From JBCBKL01 sp038521825 (GTDB lineage Bacteria > Pseudomonadota > Alphaproteobacteria > Rhodobacterales > Rhodobacteraceae): 64,000 bases of DNA. The notes under the pieces are model-generated. The model had not been told where the DNA came from and ran no database searches. It saw only the letters and a program-made list of their open reading frames with translations. Shown in pieces: positions 1-11,402 of this stretch (its first letter is position 1; each line of letters opens with the position of its first letter). Both the position numbers and the translations under genes were made by a program. The stretch spans positions 1 to 64,000 of the forward strand of contig JBCBKL010000022.1 of assembly GCA_038521825.1 (NCBI GenBank). Direction: 5' to 3'.

Positions 1-250
1 CGTAGTCCGCGTGGCCCGGGCAGTCGACATGGGCATAGTGACGGTTGTCCGTCTCGTATTCCACGTGCGCCGTCGAGATCGTGATGCCACGCGCCTTCTC
101 CTCCGGAGCACCGTCAATCTGGTCATAGGCCTTGAAATCGCCGAAATACTTCGTAATCGCCGCCGTCAACGTCGTCTTGCCATGATCCACGTGACCAATC
201 GTGCCAATGTTCACATGCGGCTTCGTGCGTTCAAACTTTTCCTTTGCCAT
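1..250 (-). CDS. tuf: Elongation factor Tu, N-terminal part (runs off the left edge)
   Basis: Delivers aminoacyl-tRNA to the ribosome as a GTPase. Only the first 83 residues are present, because the gene continues beyond base 1. The start MAKEKFERTKPHVNIGTIGH is typical of EF-Tu. The P-loop GHVDHGKT lies at residues 19-26, the switch I RGITI at about 54-58 and the DCPGH motif at 76-80. The leader between this gene and the lipoprotein gene holds a 13-bp palindrome (282-294), whose role is unknown. Confidence 0.98.
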   Translation of the reverse strand, partial: MAKEKFERTKPHVNIGTIGHVDHGKTTLTAAITKYFGDFKAYDQIDGAPEEKARGITISTAHVEYETDNRHYAHVDCPGHADY

Positions 251-395
251 TCGTCAGGCGCCCTTTTTTAAGGTTGATGAACCGGATTATCCGGAATTTT
301 CTCCGCGCGGCATCTATTGCTAAAGAAAGGGAAAATCAAGCGGCGTTCTGGCGGATGTCACAGCTTCGATGCTTGCCAAGAGACTGCGGAGCCAG

Positions 396-980
396 TCAGC
401 TCTCTTCGTCGGGCGCCTCATAGGGTGGCTGCGGCGCCGCACCGGGCACGAACCAGTCCGCATTCTTGTGGTTTTTAACCAGATAGCGTTCGATCGCCTT
501 AGCTGCGTTTTCAGACAGTTGGGTCAGCTGCTCGTCGGCGGACAGGGTATAGCCTGACCCTATGAAAGCACCCGACCCGAGACTTTCGATGACCGCGATC
601 TGCTCAGGCTTTTCGTTCAGTTTCTTATTCAGCTCATCGCTCCATACGGTGAGGTTGATAATCATCACCGACTTCGGCGACACGACCAGCGGTACACCGG
701 GGGCGGCAAGCACGTAGCCCTCGACCGAGACCCCGAAATGATAGAGCCCGTCGCCGGTGTATCGTCCAAACCGATCGGCAAGTGCACCGGTCATCGCGGC
801 CTTGATTTTATCCTCGGAGGCTCGGCGGCTCAGCGGGCCCATCTGCGCCTTTGAGGCGACGACGACGTTATGACCCAACTTGAAATCGCCCAAGGCCACC
901 GGCGCTTCGTCAAGATCTCGCGTCGCGCTACAGGCGCTCAGCCCGAAGAGCACCAGAAAAACCAGTAAGAACCGTACCAT
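396..980 (-). CDS. Putative lipoprotein of unknown function
   Basis: A secreted protein of about 194 residues. The N-terminus has a short basic start, a hydrophobic core and a lipobox LSAC, so the mature protein probably starts at a lipidated Cys near residue 17. The rest shows no motif I can assign; the C-terminus is rich in Pro and acidic residues. An alternative ATG lies 12 bases upstream (992), but GGGGCAGGG sits better before the ATG at 980. It is on the same strand as tuf and upstream of it, about 145 bases away, so it is probably a separate unit. Confidence 0.75.
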   Translation of the reverse strand: MVRFLLVFLVLFGLSACSATRDLDEAPVALGDFKLGHNVVVASKAQMGPLSRRASEDKIKAAMTGALADRFGRYTGDGLYHFGVSVEGYVLAAPGVPLVVSPKSVMIINLTVWSDELNKKLNEKPEQIAVIESLGSGAFIGSGYTLSADEQLTQLSENAAKAIERYLVKNHKNADWFVPGAAPQPPYEAPDEES

Positions 981-1090
981 GCCCTGCCCCATTTTTTTCG
1001 ATGGCCAAAGTCCTAGCGTAGCGCGTCATCAGGCGCAATTGCCTGACCACCAACCCCACTTATATCACTGACTGAGGGGAGAATTCGCCG

Positions 1091-2455
1091 ATGCCTGATA
1101 CCATCCAACTAAGACCGACGCCCGTTAAAGTGCCGCTAGTGAACGAGGCCTGGGGCATCATGAAAAGCCTTCAGATGGCCCGCAAGAACGTCTTGCGTAT
1201 CATCCCAGAGATCGCGACGACACAACCGATGGTCTCGGGCAAGACCGGTACCCGCTGGCACATGGTTATGGATCCCGAGGCGATCCGGACGATGCTGCTG
1301 GACCGGCTTGACGACTACCCGAAATCGCTGGTGACCAAAAACCTGCTGCGCCCCGCCGTGGGGGAATCTCTTTTTATCGCAGAGGGGGCGCACTGGCGCT
1401 GGCAAAGACGGGCCGCCGCACCTGTCTTTTCATTCCGCAACGTGATGAACCTCGCGCCAATCATGACAGGGGCCGCAGAAAGATGTGTCGAGCGGATTGA
1501 GGCGGCCGGACCGCGGGCGATCAACATGCTGGACGAGATGACCACGACGACCTTTGACGTCATCGCAGACGTCACACTCTCTGGCGGCGACAGCTTTGAC
1601 CGGGCTGGCGTGCACAACGCGATCGAGGATTATCTGCGTGACGCCGGCAGGATCTCGTTCCTCGACATCCTCGGTGCGCCGGATTGGATCCCCCGCCCCG
1701 CGCGTCTGGTCACTGGCCGGGCAATGCGTGAAACGAAAAAAATGGCCGACAGGGCGATCGAATCCCGTGTCGCCCGGGGTACCGAAGGTGTGCCGGATCT
1801 ACTTGATCTGTTGCTTGCGGGAGAGGACCCGGAGACCAAGCGAAAGATGAACACGGCTGAGCTGCGCGACAACCTGCTGACCTTCATCGTTGCCGGGCAT
1901 GAGACAACCGCACTGACACTAGCGTGGTCTCTCTATCTGCTCGCCTTCGACCAGGAGGTCCAGGACCGGGCGCGGGCCGAGGCCAAAGATGTTCTGGGCG
2001 ATCGGGCGGCGACCGGAGCGGATGTCGAGAAGCTGAAATTCATTCGCCAGATCGTTGACGAGGCGCTGCGGCTCTACCCGCCTGCTGGTGTCGTCTCTCG
2101 CACAGCTCAGAAGGCTGATACGCTCGGCGGGCGGGAAGTTCGGCCGGGCGATACCGTCATGATCCCGATCTACGCGCTGCACAGGAACTACCGTCTCTGG
2201 GACGAACCGGACGCTTTCATACCGGATCGGTGGGAAGACGGTCGCCCCGTCGACCGCTATGCCTATCTGCCGTTCGGGGACGGGCCACGCATCTGCATCG
2301 GATCATCCTTTGCGCTGCAGGAGGCCGTGATCATTCTTGCCTCCCTTGTCGCCCGGTTTCGTTTCACAGCCGTCGAGGGGCTTCAGCCCGACCCGGTGAT
2401 GATCCTCACCCTACGCCCCGATGGCGGGGTATGGCTGACTGCTGAACGGGTCTGA
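1091..2455 (+). CDS. Cytochrome P450
   Basis: A soluble haem monooxygenase of 454 residues, a normal length for a bacterial P450. It has the I-helix oxygen-binding motif GHETTA near residue 266, the K-helix ExxR (EALR) near 324, and the haem-binding loop FGDGPRICIG with its Cys near 401. A GGGGAG ribosome-binding site precedes the ATG. No ferredoxin or ferredoxin reductase gene is adjacent, so the redox partner is encoded elsewhere. The substrate cannot be told from sequence. The next gene starts 74 bases downstream on the same strand and is also an oxidative flavoenzyme. Confidence 0.95.
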   Translation: MPDTIQLRPTPVKVPLVNEAWGIMKSLQMARKNVLRIIPEIATTQPMVSGKTGTRWHMVMDPEAIRTMLLDRLDDYPKSLVTKNLLRPAVGESLFIAEGAHWRWQRRAAAPVFSFRNVMNLAPIMTGAAERCVERIEAAGPRAINMLDEMTTTTFDVIADVTLSGGDSFDRAGVHNAIEDYLRDAGRISFLDILGAPDWIPRPARLVTGRAMRETKKMADRAIESRVARGTEGVPDLLDLLLAGEDPETKRKMNTAELRDNLLTFIVAGHETTALTLAWSLYLLAFDQEVQDRARAEAKDVLGDRAATGADVEKLKFIRQIVDEALRLYPPAGVVSRTAQKADTLGGREVRPGDTVMIPIYALHRNYRLWDEPDAFIPDRWEDGRPVDRYAYLPFGDGPRICIGSSFALQEAVIILASLVARFRFTAVEGLQPDPVMILTLRPDGGVWLTAERV

Positions 2456-2529
2456 ACCACAACACCCTCCCTTGACATCGCGCCCGTACTGCGTCGCAGT
2501 CAGGCGCAAACCAAGGGGGAGCAGCCAGC

Positions 2530-4938
2530 ATGAAATCAAGCACGCGCGTCGTCGTCATCGGCGGCGGGATCGCCGGGTGCTCAACGCTCTACCATCTGAC
2601 GCAAGAAGGCTGGACCGATGCTGTGCTGGTCGAGCGGGACGAGTTGACATCGGGCACGACGTGGCACTCCGCAGCGCAGGTCACCAATTTCGGCATGACC
2701 CAAACAATGATCGGGCTCAAAAGCCATTCGATCCGCCTTTACAAAGAACTCGCTGACGATCCCGATTACCCAATCAATTATCACCACGGCGACGGTGGTC
2801 TTCGGCTGGCCAACACCGAGGCCCAGATGGATGGCTACCGGCATTTTGCCAGCGTGGCCAAATGCATGGGGGTCGCATTCGAGGTGATCGACGCACACGA
2901 ATGCGCGCGGCGACATCCGCTGATCTCGACCGATAATCTGATCGGGGGACTTTGGGACCCGCTCGACGGCGATATTGACCCCGCCCAACTATGCCAAGCG
3001 CTTGCGCGGCGGGCGCGAAAAGCGGGGGCCGAGGTCTATCGGCACACCCCTGTTAAGGGGCTGACGCAACACTCGGATCACAGCTGGACGGTCCATACAA
3101 CCAAAGGCGACATCGCTTGCGAGATCGTGGTCAACGCGTGCGGCTATCGGGTGAACGAAGTTGGTGCGATGATGGGCGTTCAGCATCCCGTCATGTCGAT
3201 GGAACACCAGTATTTCCTGACCGAACCGATACAGCAGATCATTGATGCCGGTCACCGGATGCCGCTTATCCGCTGCCCGATCGCTGACTTTTATTCCCGG
3301 CAAGAGAAAAACGGACTCCTGCTGGGGTTCTACGAGCAAGATTGCAAGACCTGGGGCATGGACGGGATCGACCCGAACTTCACCAATGCGCTCTGCCCCA
3401 ATGACCTCGACCGGGTAACCGACGTGCTCGAAGGTGCCTTTGCTCGGATGCCCGCCCTGATGGATGTCGGGATCCACACGGTTGTTAACGGCCCGATTAC
3501 CTACACTATTGACGGCGCGCCACTGGTGGGGCCGATCCCGGGCAAGCGGAATGCCTATTGCATTATCGGGCTCCGCGCAGGCCTTGGCGAAGGCGGCGGA
3601 CATGGGTGGCTGTTGGCGCAACAGATCGTGCATGGCGAGGCGTGTTACGACACCTGGGTCCTGGATCCCCGCCGCTTCACCGGCCACGCGAACGTAGAAT
3701 TGACGGCGCTGAAAGCTGTCGAAGACTACCAGAACGAGTTCCGATTCCATTTCCCGAATGAGCATCGCCCTGCTGGTCGGCCGGCCAAAACGACGCCGCT
3801 AACACCCATCCTCGCAGTCGAAGGGGCCGAGTTTGGTGTGGTCAGTGGTTGGGAGCGGGCGGCATATTTCAAACCGACAAGCGATTTCACCGAAACGCTC
3901 GGCTATCGTTTCAACGAAGCATTCGACGTCGTCGCGCGTGAGGTTCAGGCGGTTCAGAACAGCGTCGGCCTGTGTGAGGTGAATGGCTTCAACCGGATCG
4001 AATTGGCCGGACCGGGCGTGCACGACTTCCTCGACCGGATGATCTGTGGCCAGGTACCCCGGAAACCCGGAAGGGTTGGGCTTGGCTATCTGCTCAACCA
4101 TCATGGCAAGGTGAAAGCCGAAGCAACCATCGCCAACCTCCCAGACGGTCACGTCTGGTATGGCTCTGCGGCGGCTTCGGAATATCATGACCGCGACTGG
4201 CTCTATGCTCACCTTCCTGAAGATGGCAGCGTCACCATGCGATCGTTGACGAATGATTGGACGATCCTGGTGCTCGCCGGCCCGAAAGCACGAGACGTCC
4301 TTTCGACCGCATCGCGAGGCGACTGGTCAGCCGGCGCGTTCCCATGGCTGTCGGTACGTAAGGCCTATGTCGGCATCGCGCCCGCCATCGTCATGTCGGT
4401 CAGTTTTTCGGGCGAACTGGCCTATGAGATCCACGTGCCAAACGCTCATCTCTACGCCGCTTATCTTGCTTTGCGTGGGGCGGGCGACCAGCATGGCCTG
4501 ACCCTCTTTGGGAGCGAAGCCGTCGAGTCCATGCGGCTTGAAAAAGGGTACCGCCACTGGAAGGCCGACCTGATAACCGAGTTCACACCCTTTGAAAGCG
4601 GGCTCGGCCGATTTGTGAACATGGAAAAGGATTTCATCGGTAAGGACGCGCTGCGCGAGCAAACGCTCTCGCGGACCTTTGTCACCCTCTCGCTCGAGTG
4701 CGACCACGCACATGCCCAACCTGGAACGGCGATCACGGATGGTGATGAGGTGGTCGGCACAGTAACCTCGGGCGGTTGGGGCCACCGAACAGCGCTTAAT
4801 ATCGCCATGGGCTTCGTGATGCCGGGTAACGATCAAATCGGCCGTCGTTTTGATGTCGAGGTTATCGGTGACAGGATCCCAGCACACATCATAGCATTCA
4901 ACCCATACGATCCGAAAAACACCCTACAGAGGATGTAA
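2530..4938 (+). CDS. FAD-dependent oxidoreductase fused to GcvT-like domain (dimethylglycine/sarcosine dehydrogenase family)
   Basis: An 802-residue two-domain flavoprotein. The N-terminal half is a DAO-type FAD domain with the dinucleotide motif VIGGGIAGCSTLYHL near residues 9-23 and the SGTTWHSA segment near residue 40, which corresponds to the FAD-attachment region in sarcosine and dimethylglycine dehydrogenases. From about residue 430 the protein is GcvT/aminomethyltransferase-like, the part that passes a one-carbon unit to tetrahydrofolate in characterised relatives. Its substrate is therefore probably an N-methylated amine or amino acid, but which one is not clear. GGGGGA precedes the ATG. 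No sarcosine oxidase subunits lie nearby. Confidence 0.9.
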   Translation: MKSSTRVVVIGGGIAGCSTLYHLTQEGWTDAVLVERDELTSGTTWHSAAQVTNFGMTQTMIGLKSHSIRLYKELADDPDYPINYHHGDGGLRLANTEAQMDGYRHFASVAKCMGVAFEVIDAHECARRHPLISTDNLIGGLWDPLDGDIDPAQLCQALARRARKAGAEVYRHTPVKGLTQHSDHSWTVHTTKGDIACEIVVNACGYRVNEVGAMMGVQHPVMSMEHQYFLTEPIQQIIDAGHRMPLIRCPIADFYSRQEKNGLLLGFYEQDCKTWGMDGIDPNFTNALCPNDLDRVTDVLEGAFARMPALMDVGIHTVVNGPITYTIDGAPLVGPIPGKRNAYCIIGLRAGLGEGGGHGWLLAQQIVHGEACYDTWVLDPRRFTGHANVELTALKAVEDYQNEFRFHFPNEHRPAGRPAKTTPLTPILAVEGAEFGVVSGWERAAYFKPTSDFTETLGYRFNEAFDVVAREVQAVQNSVGLCEVNGFNRIELAGPGVHDFLDRMICGQVPRKPGRVGLGYLLNHHGKVKAEATIANLPDGHVWYGSAAASEYHDRDWLYAHLPEDGSVTMRSLTNDWTILVLAGPKARDVLSTASRGDWSAGAFPWLSVRKAYVGIAPAIVMSVSFSGELAYEIHVPNAHLYAAYLALRGAGDQHGLTLFGSEAVESMRLEKGYRHWKADLITEFTPFESGLGRFVNMEKDFIGKDALREQTLSRTFVTLSLECDHAHAQPGTAITDGDEVVGTVTSGGWGHRTALNIAMGFVMPGNDQIGRRFDVEVIGDRIPAHIIAFNPYDPKNTLQRM

Positions 4939-5148
4939 GGATTTTCAGTTTATGCGATCACTGGGGCATTGGTAATTGAAAGACCCTGAACGCCAATCAT
5001 CGCACGCGCGTTTCTTCGTGTCTGGTTCAAGCAGGCACGTTAACCATCCTTTTATTTTCTGCATCTGATCTTCAAATCTAACCTTAGGTCAAGTATCGCT
5101 AAGCGTGTAATCTGACGCTAAAGTGCGGCTAATAAGGGTACGAGTGAA

Positions 5149-5328
5149 ATGATTGATCAACTGGTTCATAACGACAGCACACAAATTCAAACATCTGAGG
5201 GCACACTGATTGCGCTCAAATCTGCGCTGATGAACATCTGCCGCAAAGAAAATGATCCAGACACGAAGGCAATGATTACGGTTCTGGTTAAAGCCTGCGA
5301 CGAAGCAATCGACCTCATAAATCCGTAG
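5149..5328 (+). CDS. Small hypothetical protein, 59 residues
   Basis: An open frame of 60 codons that begins MIDQLVHNDSTQIQTSEG and ends CDEAIDLINP. It has a balanced charged/hydrophobic composition and no signal peptide or membrane segment. It lies alone between the GcvT-type flavoprotein and a convergent tRNA gene. The upstream region (4939-5148) is AT-rich for this genome and could hold its promoter. The ribosome-binding site is weak. I do not recognise a family; the reading frame and its amino-acid use look real, but the call rests on that alone. Confidence 0.5.
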   Translation: MIDQLVHNDSTQIQTSEGTLIALKSALMNICRKENDPDTKAMITVLVKACDEAIDLINP

Positions 5329-5342
5329 TCTGACCTGAGTCT

Positions 5343-5419
5343 TGGCGATCCCTGAAGGACTCGAACCCTCAACCTGCTGATTAGAAGTCAGCTGCTCTAT
5401 CCAGTTGAGCTAAGGGACC
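5343..5419 (-). tRNA. tRNA-Arg (anticodon UCU)
   Basis: The reverse strand folds as a cloverleaf. The acceptor stem GGTCCCT pairs with AGGGATC, with discriminator G and an encoded CCA at 5343-5345. The D-arm is AGCTCAACTGGATAGAGC. The anticodon stem GCTGA/TCAGC encloses CTTCTAA, giving anticodon TCT. The T-arm contains the GGTTCGAGTCC signature. It reads AGA/AGG codons, which are rare in this genome. Confidence 0.95.
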
Positions 5420-5454
5420 GCACGGCGCTTTCATGCGCCATGCGGAAAGCAAGA

Positions 5455-6612
5455 TCAACCGGCGGGTTGCGCCCGCCGTTTCGTCAGACCCATTCCGGCA
5501 ACAGCCGTCAGCAGAAACGCCGCGCTCAGCGGCAGGGGCACCGGCGCTGGTCCGGGTTCTGAGACTGAGGGGCCAAAGCCGTTCCCGACGAAAGGCGAAA
5601 GTGACAGCGAAAAGAGTGTGTCCATCGCCGGGCACGCCGTCCCAAGAACCTGCAGGCACTGTTCGCCGTAAAGCTGGTCAAAGCGCGCTTGATCGAAGCT
5701 GAACACAGGATCGACCACAGCCTGCGCCGAAGCCGTCACCGAGATGTTCTGCGGCAATTTCAGCAATGCATCTACGTTCGAGGTTGCGGTTTTGCCGATG
5801 TACAGATCCTGGCCCACCTGGATGTCGGCGCCAAAGCTCGTGGTTTTGAGCCTGTCATCGAGATCCTGGAACGTTGTGCCGTCACTGCGGGCATTCACGC
5901 TCTCCGAAAACAGAACATCCGTTAGGCTCGCATCAAAATCCAAGCCACCCGCATCGTTGACACTGATCGGTGCGACCGACGCCAGCACCGAAGCAGAGCC
6001 GCGCGCGACGAGAGCGATGTCGGAAAAATCACCGGGCGTCACCGAGGCCTCCATATCTGCGAGGATCGTGACAGAGATTGGTGCAAAATCGATCATCAGC
6101 CCCAATGCGGATCCGTCGATGCGGTTGAGCTTGGCCTGATACGCCAGCGCGCCGCTGGCTGCCGCATCCGCCCGTCGGTTATTGCGCGTGTCCTGCGCGC
6201 GCTCAATGTTGACTTCCGCTTGGGTCTGAATTTCAGGCGACACGCCAAGGTTGGGCACTGTGACCAAAGCCTCGGAGTCAGCATTTGCGGAATAGAAAAA
6301 CCGATCCGGACCGGCCATTGCCTCAAAACCGGTGCTGTCAGGCATGCCAGCCTGCAGTTGCTGACCGCTGACCGATCCTGAAATGGATGTGAAGCCTTCC
6401 GACACTCCGGCATTCACCGTTCGGCGATCCGGAAGATTCACATCCCGCTGCTGCCCGGATGGGAGCTCGACCGAAGTCCGTACAAAAACCGAGGCTTCAG
6501 CCTGCTGATCCGGCAGCGGCAGCGGCCCACCCGGAAGAATTTCTACGGTTGCGGCTTGTGCAATTGAAATTGTTGCGGCTGTGGCAAAGAGCGATGCAAG
6601 AATAAAACGCAT
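5455..6612 (-). CDS. Secreted VPLPA-CTERM type surface protein
   Basis: A 385-residue exported protein with a Sec signal peptide (MRFILASLFATAATISIAQA). The C-terminal tail has Pro-rich VPLPL, then a hydrophobic segment, then KRR, the layout of VPLPA-CTERM sorting signals that exosortases cleave. The central part has no motif I can name. The start at 6612 is preferred over an in-frame ATG five codons upstream, because GGGGAG lies about 9 bases before it. No exosortase gene is in the window. Likely role: an exosortase-processed envelope or extracellular matrix protein (inference from the tail only). Confidence 0.75.
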   Translation of the reverse strand: MRFILASLFATAATISIAQAATVEILPGGPLPLPDQQAEASVFVRTSVELPSGQQRDVNLPDRRTVNAGVSEGFTSISGSVSGQQLQAGMPDSTGFEAMAGPDRFFYSANADSEALVTVPNLGVSPEIQTQAEVNIERAQDTRNNRRADAAASGALAYQAKLNRIDGSALGLMIDFAPISVTILADMEASVTPGDFSDIALVARGSASVLASVAPISVNDAGGLDFDASLTDVLFSESVNARSDGTTFQDLDDRLKTTSFGADIQVGQDLYIGKTATSNVDALLKLPQNISVTASAQAVVDPVFSFDQARFDQLYGEQCLQVLGTACPAMDTLFSLSLSPFVGNGFGPSVSEPGPAPVPLPLSAAFLLTAVAGMGLTKRRAQPAG

Positions 6613-6729
6613 GAAACTACTCCCCAAAGTTATGAGGAAAATATTCCGGTTTTGTAACGCGAAGAAGAAAGTTCAAACCTGTTTGAGCGCAAATTTGGAT
6701 GAAGCCTACGAAAAAGCCATTACCTCAAT

Positions 6730-7041
6730 TCAGTGAGTCCAAGCGCCCCGACGATTGGTAGCAAAATTCTCACCATAGCCGCCCGCGCGAATGTTAGGTT
6801 TGCGCTTGTGCGGTTCCTTGACGATGGCGTCGATGCCGTTCTCGCGAGCGTAATCGATGGCCTCTTCCTTAGTGTCAAAGTTCAGCCGGACCTGACTTTG
6901 CGTATCGCTGGACGATGTCCAACCCATTAGGGGATCGACCGCTCTGGCCGAAGCGGGCGCATATTCCAATACCCAATGTTTGGTCTTTGCCGCGCCCGAT
7001 GACATCGCGGTCCGGGCGGGTTGGTAGATGCGTGCGCGCAT
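6730..7041 (-). CDS. ETC complex I subunit, NDUFS4-like
   Basis: A 103-residue protein matching the alphaproteobacterial homologue of mitochondrial NDUFS4 (18 kDa), an accessory subunit of NADH:quinone oxidoreductase. It starts MRARIYQPARTAMSSG, contains the conserved core TKHWVLEYAP and PLMGWTSSSDTQSQVRL, and ends with the basic stretch KRKPNIRAGGYGENF. The start at 7041 is chosen over the longer frame because GGAG lies about 9 bases upstream. The nuo operon is not in the window, which is usual for this gene. It probably acts at the cytoplasmic arm of complex I. Confidence 0.88.
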   Translation of the reverse strand: MRARIYQPARTAMSSGAAKTKHWVLEYAPASARAVDPLMGWTSSSDTQSQVRLNFDTKEEAIDYARENGIDAIVKEPHKRKPNIRAGGYGENFATNRRGAWTH

Positions 7042-7152
7042 GACGTTGGCTCCGTTGAACGACACCGACTATATCGACAATCCGCGGCCTGTGGGCAAGT
7101 CGCGTTTTGCCTCACTTTTCGTCATTATCGTGGTGGCTTCCAGATCAGCGCC

Positions 7153-7602
7153 TTATGTCGCGCTCTCGGGCGCCTCCCCCGTCAGCCAGGCCCAGAAGCT
7201 GAGAACGATGGCGGATCCAGATATAATGGTCATGACCGTCCCGGGAAAAAAGCGGACAAAACCGGGAAAATCGACGAACAGGAGATATCCCAGATCGGCA
7301 AAGCCGCCGATGATGGCTGTCACCCAGATCCACGTGATGCTACCCCGCCAGATCAGGATCGCGCCGATGACGGTCGCCACACCGAACCACAGCAAGTTCC
7401 ACCCGTGCTGGTTCAGGATACCTCCCACAGCGGCATGATAGTCCGCAGCCAAAAGCTCTGCATCGACGGCATCGGCAATCGCGGCAAAGCCTCCTGCTGC
7501 GTCCGTCGACAGAACGATCACCCCGGCAAGGGCATGGACAAGGCCCCAGATCACCCAAAGAACAGCTGCCAGCTTCAGCGCAAGGCCACGCGGATCCGTC
7601 AT
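7153..7602 (-). CDS. Four-helix membrane protein, divergent from a MarR regulator
   Basis: A 149-residue integral membrane protein with about four hydrophobic segments (residues ~8-28, ~60-80, ~87-107 and ~117-140). I recognise no family motif. The start at 7602 is chosen because AAGGAG lies just before it; longer in-frame ATGs have no such site. It faces the marR-type gene across 125 bases that contain a strong inverted repeat, so it is a good candidate for the target of that regulator. A transport or stress-resistance role is possible but not shown. Confidence 0.7.
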   Translation of the reverse strand: MTDPRGLALKLAAVLWVIWGLVHALAGVIVLSTDAAGGFAAIADAVDAELLAADYHAAVGGILNQHGWNLLWFGVATVIGAILIWRGSITWIWVTAIIGGFADLGYLLFVDFPGFVRFFPGTVMTIISGSAIVLSFWAWLTGEAPESAT

Positions 7603-7675
7603 ATCAATCTCCTTCATCGGTGATGGCGTTCGTTCCGCCATGCCGAGAATTGCTCCCCGCTGACGAACTCATTAT

Positions 7676-7715
7676 GTTGACTTGATCCACTAACTATTTT
7701 GTGGATTTTGTCAAC
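7676..7715. promoter_or_regulatory. Inverted-repeat operator between membrane protein and marR
   Basis: Two 15-base arms, GTTGACTTGATCCAC and GTGGATTTTGTCAAC, are inverted repeats of each other at 12 of 15 positions with a 10-base spacer. The site ends 11 bases before the marR start and lies in the shared divergent promoter. It is the likely binding site of the MarR protein, acting on both genes (inference). Confidence 0.7.
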
Positions 7716-7726
7716 AAAAACGAGCC

Positions 7727-8146
7727 ATGCCTGATAACGAAATCGCCCGGCTGACGGACCGCCTGATGCGGCGCATCCATGCCGCCTTAAACGCCAAAGC
7801 CGCTGAATTCGACACTTATCGCCTTGGCCCGGGTGGTGGGATCATCCTCCTCACCCTTGCGGAAATCGAACCGGCAAAGGTCCACGAGCTTGTCGGCAGA
7901 ATGGCCCGCGACAAGTCGCAAATGACTCGAGCAATCAAGGCGCTAGAGGCAAAGGGCCTGATCGAACGACAAGATGATCCGCGCGATGCGCGGGTCAGCG
8001 TGCTCAAGCTTACCGATGAAGGAGGCAAGGCCGTCGGCGCCATCGAGGCGGCCGTATCGGACGCTCTGGCAGTCATCCTGGCCCCGCTATCTACCACAGA
8101 AAAAGAAACGCTACGTGGCCTGTTGAAGCGGATTCACGACGTTTAA
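7727..8146 (+). CDS. MarR family transcriptional regulator
   Basis: A 139-residue winged-helix regulator. Residues about 45-75 form the recognition part (ARDKSQMTRAIKALEAKGLI), followed by the wing with the family signature DPRDARVSVLKLTDEG near residues 84-99. N- and C-terminal helices would form the dimer interface. It is transcribed away from a four-helix membrane protein, and the shared promoter has a 40-base inverted repeat. Probable role: autorepressor that also controls the neighbour. The ligand is unknown. Confidence 0.9.
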   Translation: MPDNEIARLTDRLMRRIHAALNAKAAEFDTYRLGPGGGIILLTLAEIEPAKVHELVGRMARDKSQMTRAIKALEAKGLIERQDDPRDARVSVLKLTDEGGKAVGAIEAAVSDALAVILAPLSTTEKETLRGLLKRIHDV

Positions 8147-8277
8147 TATCTTGGGCAAAGCAGCCTTGCTGCCGTGAGACACACCAGAATTACTGCCAAT
8201 TACTGTCAGCAATTCCTTCTCACCCCTTGAACCCCGTGCGCATCCCCTCAACTCTTGTCAGGAAAGCGAGTCTGCCC

Positions 8278-10479
<2,202 letters not shown>

Positions 10480-10572
10480 ATCGGGACTGTTTGTGGGCTT
10501 TCTGACAGTTTTGTGAATTAATCTGCAAAAGGGCCGACACTTATTAGCCCATGATTTATTGAGGTGGATACA

Positions 10573-11141
10573 ATGAAAACAAGCGGTTTTTCGTTATTTT
10601 TGCTTGTGATCTACACAGTATAAGCGTTGGTCGAAGAAAATTGGGTCTAACCCGCTCTTCAATCATAACCCCCGAGGCCGGTAGCGCCTCTAGTTATCTT
10701 GCATCAGGCCAGTTAACAGAAGGAGACGAGCCCGCGCGATTTAACGGACGACTATTTCGACAAGGCGAAATGCTGATAGAAGTAAACGTTGATAGCTCCC
10801 TCGCTGAAGAACTCGATGAAAATGGCGCGTCTATATCTCTGCCAGAAGGAGAGCTAGACATTTGACTAGTCTCGAGGTTTGCAGCTCTTGAAGAACCTCC
10901 AATTACGACGAGCATTTATTCCCTTAATTCAAGCAGCAATGAAAGCGGTTTTCTAACAGTTCACGATGATCCCGTACCACTTGTGCCGCTGGCCATAATT
11001 GGTGGCTCGTACATGATGATTTGTGGTGGTCTGTTTGTATTTACTATGAAGAATACGTGCGAGGAAGAGAAGTCGATGGTCGTTGGCATCGAACGAGAAG
11101 GCACCAACTTCGGCTGCACAATAACATGTGGAAGCGAGTAG
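10573..11141 (+). pseudogene. Decayed AT-rich gene, unknown function
   Basis: An ATG at 10573 opens a signal-peptide-like stretch (MKTSGFSLFLLVIYTV) that stops at 10621. A second frame overlaps it and runs from about 10620 to a TGA at 10863-10865, then continues open to a TAG at 11139-11141. That frame reads GQLTEGDEPARFNGRLF before the TGA. After it comes a hydrophobic segment (VPLAIIGGSYMMICGGLFVF) and a Cys-containing tail. One frameshift plus one nonsense codon would restore a protein of about 190 residues with a signal peptide and one C-terminal membrane segment. Base composition is more AT-rich than the neighbours, which suggests acquired DNA. I recognise no family. Confidence 0.55.
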
Positions 11142-11402
11142 GATAGGCAACCTGCCCATCATTGCCATCAACCCAACTAACAAGATCGTCGACCTCGCCA
11201 ACCTCTCTCCCCACACTCTTTCACCATAGTCGCCTGACCATTCATCTGACCCACCGAAGCGATCAACCCAAAATTGTGAATGCCACCGGTTCATTCCTGT
11301 TGGTTGTAGGTAATGCAGCGTGCGCGTAGCTCTGAACCACGGCCCACCCGGTCGCAATTTCAAGCAAGGCTTAGACAGACATTGAGAGATAAGGAGAGGA
11401 AA

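Noticed and set aside
8150..8277. Search for a LexA box upstream of uvrB
   Set aside because: No GTTC-N7-GTTC or near match was found, so SOS control of uvrB is not supported here.
10863..10865. TGA in the AT-rich gene as selenocysteine
   Set aside because: No SECIS-like hairpin was evident after it and the same gene also needs a frameshift, so decay is the simpler view.
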